NCBI RefSeq assembly: GCF_030540775.2
Contig: NZ_CP141266.1
Span: 3,149,001-3,213,000 of the forward strand
Origin: Flavivirga abyssicola
GTDB lineage: Bacteria; Bacteroidota; Bacteroidia; Flavobacteriales; Flavobacteriaceae
Reading direction: 5' to 3'
DNA length: 64,000 nucleotides
Shown one piece after another: positions 53,105 to 60,764 of this stretch (position 1 is its first letter; every line of letters starts with the position of its first letter). The notes under the pieces were generated by a model. The model did no database searches. It was not told where the DNA came from and was given only the letters and a program-made list of their open reading frames with translations. Made by a program: the position numbers and the translations under genes.

Positions 53105-53992
53105 ATGAAAATTAATGCTTTAAAATTATTTGTTTTAGTGCTATTCGGTCTAGTACTTTCATCTTGCGAAAAAGAATCTTCTATTGATTATGAAGCCGAT
53201 CAAGTGCTTTCAGAAGAAATCGTAGAAGAAGAACCTGATGAGAATCAACAAAGTAAATTTACAAACGGAAAAAGTTGGGTAGGCTTTAACTGGCCTGCAG
53301 GTTCTTACACAAGAAGTAGAGCTAACAGTGATTTTGGTAATACAAGTAGTATTAGCAACACAGAACTTAATCGTTTAAGTATTACAACAGGTACGCAGCT
53401 AAGTGTAAAACTGTTAAAAAACTCTACAGGTTCTAATGGTGGGCAATTTGCTAAAATTCCTATACAACGATCTACAAATGCATATACTTTAAAATATAGA
53501 ATAAAATTCCCATCCAATTTCGAATGGGGCTTAGGAGGGAAAATACCAGGTTTATCTGGAGGTGCTGCTTATTCAGGTTGTACGGGTTCTCAGGCAAGAA
53601 GCAATGGAGATGGTTGGACTTCCAGAATTATGTGGACAAAACCTCTTGATGGAAGTGCTCCTCACTTTTATCCATATATTTACTATAGTGCCATGACAGG
53701 TAATTGTGGTAATAAGTTTAATAAAAGATATAACATTGTAAAGAATAAATGGTACGGTGTTGAAATGTATGTTAAAATGAATACAGGTACTAATAGTAAT
53801 GGTGTTTTACGAATAAAAATTAATGGAACCACATTAATTAACAGAACTAATATGAAGTGGGTTACAAAGAATGCAGGAAGAGAAATTGATGATATGATGT
53901 TTGGGGTATATAGAGGAGGAAATGATAGTAACTGGTGGGTGTCTAAAGACACAAACATCCTTTTTGATTCTTTCCAATTAATAAAAGGGTAA
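53105..53992 (+). CDS. polysaccharide lyase family 14-like lipoprotein (alginate lyase type)
   Basis: This 295-residue protein has a lipobox LSSC (Cys21) followed by an acidic linker (about 25-48). The domain (about 50-295) is a beta-jelly roll with GGKIPGLSGGAAYSGCTGSQ, NGDGWTSRIMW, HFYPYIYYS and NKWYGVEMYVKMN. These match the PL14-type fold of alginate/glucuronan lyases. It is probably anchored outside the cell. No PUL genes are adjacent. Confidence 0.78.
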   Translation: MKINALKLFVLVLFGLVLSSCEKESSIDYEADQVLSEEIVEEEPDENQQSKFTNGKSWVGFNWPAGSYTRSRANSDFGNTSSISNTELNRLSITTGTQLSVKLLKNSTGSNGGQFAKIPIQRSTNAYTLKYRIKFPSNFEWGLGGKIPGLSGGAAYSGCTGSQARSNGDGWTSRIMWTKPLDGSAPHFYPYIYYSAMTGNCGNKFNKRYNIVKNKWYGVEMYVKMNTGTNSNGVLRIKINGTTLINRTNMKWVTKNAGREIDDMMFGVYRGGNDSNWWVSKDTNILFDSFQLIKG

Positions 53993-54026
53993 AAACTTCT
54001 GTTTTAATCGAAAATAATTGTATTTC

Positions 54027-54060
54027 AAGGGAAAGGTTATTAGTTGACTTTTCCCTTTTT
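54027..54060. terminator. terminator between the PL14 gene and the sirtuin gene
   Basis: AAGGGAAA (54027-54034) pairs with TTTCCCTT (54050-54057), followed by a T-run. The genes on both sides converge on it. Confidence 0.8.
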
Positions 54061-54746
54061 TAAATTTTACTTTTTATTAATTCAATAAACTTTCTAACTC
54101 CAACTGTGGCAGTTTCTGTTATTACCGTTAAATTCTTTTTACTTTCGATACTAGGTTTAGGATCAATAAAATAAATTGGTGTATTAGAAGGTACATAATG
54201 TATTAAACCAGCTGCAGGATAAACTTGCATTGACGTACCAATAATAACTAGTATGTCAGCAGTTTCGCAAATAGATGCTGCTTTTTCAATCATAGGGACA
54301 TCTTCTCCAAACCAAACGATATGAGGGCGTAACTGATGTCCTTTTTGGCACGTATCTCCTAAAACTAAATCGGTTTGCCATTCTTGTATATTACTTTCAT
54401 CTGCAGTACTTCTTACTTTTAAAAGCTCACCATGTAAATGTATCACATTATTGCTTCCAGCACGTTCATGTAAATCATCTACATTTTGGGTTATGATGGT
54501 AACTTTAAAATTGTTTTCAAGCTTGGCTAAATCATAATGTGCAGAATTAGGTTTCACTTCAAAAAGTTGCCTGCGACGTTGGTTATAAAAATCTAAAACC
54601 AAAGCAGGATTAGCTTTAAAGCCTTCAGGTGTTGCCACTTCCATAACATCGTGGCCTTCCCATAAGCCATCAGCATCTCTAAAGGTTTTAATACCACTTT
54701 CGGAACTCATGCCAGCTCCTGTAAGTACTACAATGTGTTTTTTCAT
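54060..54746 (-). CDS. cobB: NAD-dependent protein deacylase (sirtuin) without the zinc cysteines
   Basis: This 228-residue protein has the NAD-binding motifs GAGMSSESGIKTFRDADGLW (10-29), TQNVDD (86-91), and the catalytic histidine in HLHGE (H105), then HIVWFGE. It removes acyl groups from lysine with NAD. The zinc-binding region expected after HLHGELLKV holds only one cysteine (C133), so the Cys4 zinc site is missing. R59/YNQRRR fits the class III desuccinylase type. It is likely active but structurally reduced. Confidence 0.92.
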   Translation of the reverse strand: MKKHIVVLTGAGMSSESGIKTFRDADGLWEGHDVMEVATPEGFKANPALVLDFYNQRRRQLFEVKPNSAHYDLAKLENNFKVTIITQNVDDLHERAGSNNVIHLHGELLKVRSTADESNIQEWQTDLVLGDTCQKGHQLRPHIVWFGEDVPMIEKAASICETADILVIIGTSMQVYPAAGLIHYVPSNTPIYFIDPKPSIESKKNLTVITETATVGVRKFIELIKSKI

Positions 54747-54929
54747 ACTGAACTCATCTTGATTTTTTCTATTTCCTAAAAAATGGCTAAAATTCGCCCA
54801 TATTTTGTTACTTTTTTTATGCTTAGCACTGCTATGCCTTGCAAAAAATGCCTCATCTGAACAAATTTTATTTCATTTTCGGTTAAAAACAAAAAGTCAA
54901 GATGAGTTCACTATAAAAGTAGTTAATCT

Positions 54930-54956
54930 GTCATTCTGAACAAAGTGAAGAATCTC
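54930..54956 (+). repeat. dispersed GTCATTCTGA repeat upstream of trmH
   Basis: GTCATTCTGAACAAAGTGAA followed by GAATCTC lies in the gap between the sirtuin and trmH genes, 36 bases before the trmH start. It is a sister of the copy at 56619. Confidence 0.65.
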
Positions 54957-54992
54957 ATTCAATTTTATTAAATTCGATGTTTACATTTTAAT

Positions 54993-55646
54993 ATGGTAGA
55001 TTTAAAACTTTTAGAGCATTTAGAAACGTATTTAACAGAACATCGGAAAGCGCGTTTTGATAAGGTTTTATCACAGCGAACCAAATATTACACGGTAGCT
55101 ACAGAAGATGTTTATCAATTACATAATACAAGTGCTGTAATACGAAGTTGTGATGTGTTTGGAATACAGGAGGTTAATATTGTTGAAGAACGTAACTCTA
55201 AGCGCATAGATAGAGAAATAGCTATGGGTGCTCAAAAATGGGTTGATCTAAATAGATATCAAACTGTAAACGATTGTATTTCAGATTTAAAAGAAAAAGG
55301 GTATCAGATAGTCGCAACGACACCGCATACAAACGATTGCGAATTGCATGAGTTTGATATCACTAAAAAATCCTGTTTTTTCTTTGGAAGAGAAACCGAA
55401 GGGTTATCCCAAGAAGTTATGGATGCTACCGATAGTTATTTAAAAATACCAATGGTCGGTTTTACTGAAAGTTTAAATATTTCAGTGTCCGCTGCCATTA
55501 TTTTACAGCATGTTACTACTAAACTAAGACAATCAAATATTAGCTGGCAATTAACAGAGGAGGATATGTTAGAAAAACGTTTGGATTGGATAACAAAAAC
55601 TATTAAAAGTTACGATGAAATTGTTGACCGTTTTTATAGTCAGTAA
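54993..55646 (+). CDS. trmH: tRNA (guanosine-2'-O-)-methyltransferase TrmH
   Basis: The 217-residue SPOUT methyltransferase has SAVIRSCDVFGIQEVNIVE, GRETEGLSQEVMDATDSYLKIPMVGF and SLNISVSAAIIL, the three SPOUT motifs that build the AdoMet knot. It methylates the ribose of G18 in tRNA. The length and the C-terminal helix fit TrmH rather than rRNA enzymes such as RlmB. The start is ATG at 54993. Confidence 0.94.
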   Translation: MVDLKLLEHLETYLTEHRKARFDKVLSQRTKYYTVATEDVYQLHNTSAVIRSCDVFGIQEVNIVEERNSKRIDREIAMGAQKWVDLNRYQTVNDCISDLKEKGYQIVATTPHTNDCELHEFDITKKSCFFFGRETEGLSQEVMDATDSYLKIPMVGFTESLNISVSAAIILQHVTTKLRQSNISWQLTEEDMLEKRLDWITKTIKSYDEIVDRFYSQ

Positions 55647-55689
55647 TAATTTTTGTAATTTTAAATCACTAATTAATAATCTGTTAATC

Positions 55690-56217
55690 ATGTATATAGT
55701 TCTTTATGTAGTGCTTACCATTGTTGGTTTATTTATCCTTTTAGCACTTATAGCACCAAAAAAATATAAGGTAAATCGAAGTATTATAATTAACAAACCA
55801 CTTCCAGAGGTATTTCAATACTTAAAACATATAAAAAACCAAGATAATTGGTCGCCTTGGAAAAAGAAGGATCCAGATATGAAACAAGAATTTATAGGTA
55901 ATGATGGTGAAATTGGGTTTATTGCCAAATGGGATGGTAATAAAGAGGTTGGTTTGGGAGAACAAGAAATAACAAACATTATTGATAATGATCGTGTAGA
56001 AGCTAGGTTACGATTTTTTAAACCTTGGAAATCTGAGTCTGATGCGGTTACTAGTGTTGAAGATATTGGTGATGGTAAAACGAAAGTTACTTGGGGATTC
56101 TCTGGAGTTAATAAAGTTCCTGCAAATATCTTTATGATGCTTTATAATGTTGATAAACATGTAGGGAAAGATTTTGAAGAAGGTTTAGCCAGTTTAAAAG
56201 AAATCTTAGAAAATTAG
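55690..56217 (+). CDS. membrane-anchored SRPBCC (START-like) protein
   Basis: From the ATG at 55690 the protein has 175 residues. An ATG at 55615 would overlap trmH and add sequence without character. One N-terminal helix (3-22) is followed by a helix-grip domain (VNRSIIINKPLPEVFQYLKHIKNQDNWSPWKKKD). Such domains bind hydrophobic ligands. The ligand is unknown. The VOC gene follows five bases later. Confidence 0.82.
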   Translation: MYIVLYVVLTIVGLFILLALIAPKKYKVNRSIIINKPLPEVFQYLKHIKNQDNWSPWKKKDPDMKQEFIGNDGEIGFIAKWDGNKEVGLGEQEITNIIDNDRVEARLRFFKPWKSESDAVTSVEDIGDGKTKVTWGFSGVNKVPANIFMMLYNVDKHVGKDFEEGLASLKEILEN

Positions 56218-56222
56218 AAATT

Positions 56223-56600
56223 ATGAATAATAATATGGTAGGTTGGTTTGAGATTCCTGTAACTAATATGGATCGCGCCATAGATTTTTACAATACAGTA
56301 TTCAAAATAAACGTGCAAGCCCAAGATTTTGGAGAGACTTTAATGGGATGGTTCCCATTTGATGAAGGAAAACCAGGAGCTTCTGGTTCTTTAATTCAAA
56401 ATCAAGCTTATGAACCAAGTGATAAAAAAGGAACTTTAGTATATTTTAATTCAGAAGATGTTAATAACGAGTTGAATCGGGTAGAAGATGCTGGAGGTAA
56501 GGTCATTCAAACTAAAACACAAATTTCACCGGATATTGGCTACATGGCTATCTTTATTGATAGTGAAGGTAATAGAATAGCATTACATTCTAGAGCATAA
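56223..56600 (+). CDS. VOC superfamily (glyoxalase-like) protein
   Basis: The 125-residue protein has the two beta-alpha-beta-beta-beta halves of the VOC fold (VGWFEIPVTNMDRAIDFYNTVF; FIDSEGNRIALHSRA). Substrate cannot be told. It is tightly linked to the SRPBCC gene upstream. Confidence 0.88.
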   Translation: MNNNMVGWFEIPVTNMDRAIDFYNTVFKINVQAQDFGETLMGWFPFDEGKPGASGSLIQNQAYEPSDKKGTLVYFNSEDVNNELNRVEDAGGKVIQTKTQISPDIGYMAIFIDSEGNRIALHSRA

Positions 56601-56618
56601 AAAGTAAGTGGTTGAAGT

Positions 56619-56645
56619 GTCATTCTGAATGCAGTGAAGAATCTC
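56619..56645 (+). repeat. dispersed GTCATTCTGA repeat downstream of the VOC gene
   Basis: GTCATTCTGAATGCAGTGAA followed by GAATCTC lies 18 bases after the VOC stop. The core matches the copy at 54930 except for a few bases in the middle. Confidence 0.65.
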
Positions 56646-56728
56646 TTAAGGCTTTGAAAATTGATAAGATGCTTAACTATGCTCTAAATGAAAATATATA
56701 ATTTTTTAGAGAACCTCTTTCGGGGGAT

Positions 56729-57505
56729 TTAAATTCTTTTGCTTCTACCTCTGCTTAAGACTTTATATTCTTCATAACACTCGCTAATAGCGTCAAGTAT
56801 CTGTAAGTCGTTTGCAGTTTGTATAAAACCTTTAGAGTAATCACATTGGCTTACGATTTCATCTAAATCAACACGATCTACCTGTAACAAAGCAGTAAGC
56901 ATTTCTCTGTCAAAACGAGATGCTAGCAAATTCCGTATTTCGTCATCCTCTTTCATCTTCTTTAACTTTCGTAATTCATTTGGTTTTTTACCAAACATAC
57001 GGTGTAAAAAATCTGCTGGGTTAAAAATGGAACCAATAATTTTAGTTATTGTACCTTTAGAACCGGCTTCATAACCTGTACTCGGTAACCCAGAAATACT
57101 GTAACGGTAATTATTATTAGCCACAGGTAATTGCTTTATGTCTACCTCTAGATATCCCGTAAGTTTAAGTTGTTTTACGACGACTTCTTCTAGGGCTAAG
57201 GCCGATTCAGTTAATTCAATATTCGAACTTCCAAACTTTAACCAGTCGTTAGTAACTCTAACTTTTATAGATTTGAAACCTAAAAACGAAAAATGTAATG
57301 TATCGTTTGCTTTAGCAGAAATTTTAAACTCACCTTTTTTATTGGTAGTAGTACCAATTACTTGATTGAGGTTAACAATGTTTACATTTTCAAGTGCTAC
57401 ACCATTTGAAGAATTAATAACAACACCTAAAACTTTATCGGCTTCTTGCCCTATACAAATGACAGAAGTAAATATTAAAATAAAAAGAAGTAGGTAGTTT
57501 TTCAT
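56729..57505 (-). CDS. secreted protein with a carboxypeptidase-regulatory-like domain
   Basis: This 258-residue protein has a signal peptide ending at VICIGQ (about residue 20) and a CarboxypepD_reg-like beta-sandwich (about 22-110: VLGVVINSSNGVALENVNIVNLNQVIGTTTNKKGEFKI, LHFSFLGFKSIKV). The second half is helical and charged with no barrel. In Bacteroidota these domains bring receptor plugs or anchor proteins. Here the remainder is unassigned, so the role is unknown. Confidence 0.83.
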   Translation of the reverse strand: MKNYLLLFILIFTSVICIGQEADKVLGVVINSSNGVALENVNIVNLNQVIGTTTNKKGEFKISAKANDTLHFSFLGFKSIKVRVTNDWLKFGSSNIELTESALALEEVVVKQLKLTGYLEVDIKQLPVANNNYRYSISGLPSTGYEAGSKGTITKIIGSIFNPADFLHRMFGKKPNELRKLKKMKEDDEIRNLLASRFDREMLTALLQVDRVDLDEIVSQCDYSKGFIQTANDLQILDAISECYEEYKVLSRGRSKRI

Positions 57506-57846
57506 AATCTAAAATTCAATAGCTAAAATACTAAACAAAACGGCAAAAGTCACAGTTTAGTCGCAATTTGACTTAAAATTAACAAAAAAGTTTAACCTTA
57601 GCATATGGATTGGGACTTTTATGAAGATAAAATGTAATGAATACTTAAATTTTATTGGTTTTGGTATCTATGTATTCATTGTCGATTATACAGGGACAAT
57701 AATGAATACATATGTATGTTATTGTAAAATCAATAATAAATAATTTTCTTTGTAAGAACTATACTTATATTTGGAGTTGAGGCATAATAGAAATAAACAC
57801 AATTATGTTTATTCGACAGTTGTACTTAATAACCTTAAAGACTTAA
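57506..57846. other. non-coding gap with one strong inverted repeat
   Basis: No gene is evident. A ten-codon frame (ATG at 57605) is too short to support. The only marked structure is the inverted repeat at 57669-57712. The stretch before it is AT-rich. It marks the left end of an accessory-looking group of three genes. Confidence 0.4.
57669..57712. repeat. imperfect inverted repeat
   Basis: TATGTATTCATTGTC (57669-57683) matches the reverse complement of 57695-57712 except for three extra bases in the right arm. The loop is 11 bases. No T-run follows, and its role is unknown. Confidence 0.6.
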
Positions 57847-58692
57847 ATGGAGACATTAATCACATTTATTATTACAATATTGACTGCGGGCATTTCGGCT
57901 ATTATAACTTATTTTGTTTCGATAAAAACTAATTTAAGAAATAAGGAAATAGAAGTTAAAAAAGAACAAGAATTCAAATATTTCTTCCCTTTAAAACATA
58001 GTGCTGACGAGTTATTTCATCGATTAGCTCATATTGAAAAGAAAATTTTTGAAAAGGAAAGTATAAATATGCAGTTACCCCAATCTATCGAAAACAAGAG
58101 TTTTGATTGGTATTTTCTTGATTGGAAAGATTCTGCCAAACCAGAATTAGGAGCAGGTGGATATTTCTTGATAACCACGATATTTATGCACGCACAATTA
58201 TATAATAGAATAAACCAATTGCTTAAGGAATATCCTTTTTTAAAATTAAGGGTTAAAACGACATTGCAAAGTAAAATAGAAAATAATAATGATCAATTAC
58301 TTAGATGTTACGAGGACGTAATAAATGACGAGCATACGGTTGGCTGGACAAAAATATCTGAAGTGATGATGCTAGATGGCTTACTTCCTATTGAAGAATT
58401 GATAAAATTTATACGATTATCGGCGGTAATGAAAGGGGGAATCCCATACGGGTTACAAACTGCATTTGGTGAATTCTTAGAAAAAAATGATGGAGGTTTA
58501 AACTCTCAGATTAACTACGAAGAATTTGTTAGGGTTCTTATGGATAAGGAACAAAGAGCAAAATTCTCGCCTTTGATTAATTTTTATACTGGAATAGTTA
58601 ATGAGAGATTCACAGTTGACTCTTCTAAACTGACAAAATTAAGAGCTTTGATGTTGAGTTTATTAATGTTTAGAGATGCAGAATTAGTTTGA
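57847..58692 (+). CDS. membrane-anchored protein of unknown function
   Basis: I do not recognise this 281-residue protein. It has one N-terminal helix (4-25), a positively charged junction (KTNLRNKEIEVKKEQEFK), and a long helical cytoplasmic part with aromatic patches (KSFDWYFLDWKDSAKPELGAGGYFLITTIFMHAQLY). No catalytic motif is visible. It begins an accessory-looking run with a methyltransferase and a ThuA protein, though the genes are not tightly packed. Confidence 0.6.
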   Translation: METLITFIITILTAGISAIITYFVSIKTNLRNKEIEVKKEQEFKYFFPLKHSADELFHRLAHIEKKIFEKESINMQLPQSIENKSFDWYFLDWKDSAKPELGAGGYFLITTIFMHAQLYNRINQLLKEYPFLKLRVKTTLQSKIENNNDQLLRCYEDVINDEHTVGWTKISEVMMLDGLLPIEELIKFIRLSAVMKGGIPYGLQTAFGEFLEKNDGGLNSQINYEEFVRVLMDKEQRAKFSPLINFYTGIVNERFTVDSSKLTKLRALMLSLLMFRDAELV

Positions 58693-58833
58693 GAATGAAA
58701 TTACTGAGCACAACTATAAAAAACAATTGCTCAATTTTGGGCTTAACCAAAGACCGTTTTAGCCCTTAATCTTGTCTTAGAGAGGTAAAATTGGTTTTGA
58801 AACAAACACTGCTGTGAAAAATTAAATTAAAAC

Positions 58834-59622
58834 ATGAGTTTTTTAGATACAATAAAAGAAAAATTGCTAAAAATTAAACCCATTCAATACTATGTATTGG
58901 GTAAATTTTATTTAAATGATCGTTTTTATATTAATGGGCAAAAAAGAGATGAAATAGAAAGAAAAAAGGATCCTTCAAGAACAGAGATAATTAATTATAT
59001 TTTGTCTCTTTTTGATACTAAGACTACTTATCTTGAAATTGGCGTTCGTGATCCCACTCTCAATTTTGATCATATTAAGGCAGGTAAAAAATATTCTGTA
59101 GACCCTGGAATTGAATTTGAAGAAAACCCTGTTGATTTTGCATTGACTAGTGATGAGTTTTTTGAAGCACTTAAAAATGAAAAAATTCTCTCCAAGGAAA
59201 TTAAGTTTGATGTAATTTTTATTGATGGTCTTCATCTCGCAGAGCAAGTCGATAAGGATATAAAGAACTCATTAAAATATATCAAAGAAGATGGTTATAT
59301 AGTACTTCATGACTGTAATCCACCAACAGAATGGCATGCCAGAGTGGAACATAATTATAAATTTACACCTGCTCATAGTAATTGGAACGGAACAACCTGG
59401 AAAGCATTTTTAAAATGGCGCTGTAATGAACTTATAAACTCATGCTGTATTGATTCAGATTGGGGTGTTGGAATTTTATCAAAAACTCAACCAATAGGTA
59501 AGAATATTGACAAAATAAATAAGTTTTATGAATATGATGCATTGAATAATAACAGAAAAGAATACTTAAACTTAATAACCTTTGAAGAATTTAAAAAAAA
59601 GATTAAAATTATTCGTAGTTAA
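58834..59622 (+). CDS. class I SAM-dependent methyltransferase
   Basis: This 262-residue protein has TTYLEIGVRDPTLNFDHI (motif I, AdoMet binding), FDVIFIDGLHLAEQVDKD (motif IV-like) and LKYIKEDGYIVLHDCNPPTEW. This is the pattern of Methyltransf_24/glycan-associated methyltransferases. It lacks a signal peptide. The substrate is unknown; such enzymes often modify cell-surface sugars. It is preceded by a 141-bp gap and not coupled. Confidence 0.82.
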   Translation: MSFLDTIKEKLLKIKPIQYYVLGKFYLNDRFYINGQKRDEIERKKDPSRTEIINYILSLFDTKTTYLEIGVRDPTLNFDHIKAGKKYSVDPGIEFEENPVDFALTSDEFFEALKNEKILSKEIKFDVIFIDGLHLAEQVDKDIKNSLKYIKEDGYIVLHDCNPPTEWHARVEHNYKFTPAHSNWNGTTWKAFLKWRCNELINSCCIDSDWGVGILSKTQPIGKNIDKINKFYEYDALNNNRKEYLNLITFEEFKKKIKIIRS

Positions 59623-59700
59623 AAATAACGTCATTGAAAAGAGAGGTATTCAAAATCGTTGTAATTCATTCAAGATGAAGCAAAGGGTTAATTAAATTAA

Positions 59701-60621
59701 ATGGTAAAATTATTTTTTCAATCAGCAATATTTCTTTTTTGGGGACATATTATGTTTGCTCATTCCTATACCGATAAGTTAAATGTATTAATTGTAGATG
59801 GGTTTAGTAATCATGATTGGAAACAAACGTCTTTAATTGTTAAAACAATCTTAGAAAAAAGTAATTTGTTTGAAGTTGACATTTCAACAGCACCTTCTGA
59901 GCCTGAAGATATAGCATGGGAAAACTGGCGACCAAAATTTAAAGATTACGATGTTGTTATACAAAACACTAATAATATTCATAACAAAAAGATACAGTGG
60001 CCTAGAGTTGTACAGAAAGAAATGGAAGAATACTTGCGTTCCGGAGGTGGTTTATATATACTTCATTCTGCGAATAATGCTTTTCCGGATTGGGAAGCAT
60101 ACAATTTAATGATTGGATTAGGTTGGAGGTCAAAAGAAGCAGGGGTAGCGTTACAAATTAATGAAGGAGAAGAAGTCATAAGAATTCCCGTTGGCAAAGG
60201 GAAATCGACATACCACGGACCAAGAAATGACGAAATTATTTATACCTTAAATGATCATTCTATTAATAAAGATTTTCCCAAGAAATGGAAAACACCAAAT
60301 ATGGAACTTTATAAGTATGCCAGAGGTCCCGCTAAAAACATGACTATGCTTTCATATGCCAAAGATAAAGAGACTAATATCAACTGGCCAGTAGAATGGG
60401 TAATATCCTATGGTAAAGGAAGGGTTTATAATTCATCTATGGGACATCTTTGGAAAGGAGACATTTACCCTTTAAGCTATAGATGTGTCGGATTTCAAAC
60501 CACTTTAATTCGTGCAGCAGAATGGTTAGCTACCGGAAAAGTATCTTATAAAGTACCCAATAACTTCCCCTCAGAGCATAGCATAGAGTTAGTTGACTTA
60601 GAAGTTGATGCTAAAAATTAA
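59701..60621 (+). CDS. secreted ThuA domain protein
   Basis: The 306-residue protein has a signal peptide (to about AHS, residue 22). Its ThuA-type glutamine-amidotransferase-like fold (KLNVLIVDGFSNHDWKQTS; EYLRSGGGLYILHSANNAFPDW; PVEWVISYGKGRVYNSSMGHLW) places it among ThuA proteins. These are linked to sugar metabolism. The usual GATase cysteine is not apparent. It ends at the terminator before the helicase gene. Confidence 0.83.
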   Translation: MVKLFFQSAIFLFWGHIMFAHSYTDKLNVLIVDGFSNHDWKQTSLIVKTILEKSNLFEVDISTAPSEPEDIAWENWRPKFKDYDVVIQNTNNIHNKKIQWPRVVQKEMEEYLRSGGGLYILHSANNAFPDWEAYNLMIGLGWRSKEAGVALQINEGEEVIRIPVGKGKSTYHGPRNDEIIYTLNDHSINKDFPKKWKTPNMELYKYARGPAKNMTMLSYAKDKETNINWPVEWVISYGKGRVYNSSMGHLWKGDIYPLSYRCVGFQTTLIRAAEWLATGKVSYKVPNNFPSEHSIELVDLEVDAKN

Positions 60622-60699
60622 GACAAACTGAATGATAAATATATTGAGCTAACAAAAATCAATCCAGTGTAAGAGCATTAGGATAGTATATTTGGAGAA

Positions 60700-60742
60700 T
60701 TAAAAAAATAGCTTAGGTCATGGACACAAGCTATTTTTTTAA
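60700..60742. terminator. bidirectional terminator between the ThuA and helicase genes
   Basis: TTAAAAAAATAGCTT (60700-60714) pairs perfectly with AAGCTATTTTTTTAA (60728-60742). The genes converge on it and it can end both transcripts. Confidence 0.88.
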
Positions 60743-60764
60743 TTTATACAGTTTTAAAAACTAT

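Noticed and set aside
57605-57637. Ten-codon frame ATG-GAT-TGG... in the gap
   Set aside because: Too short and without a downstream continuation or family resemblance.
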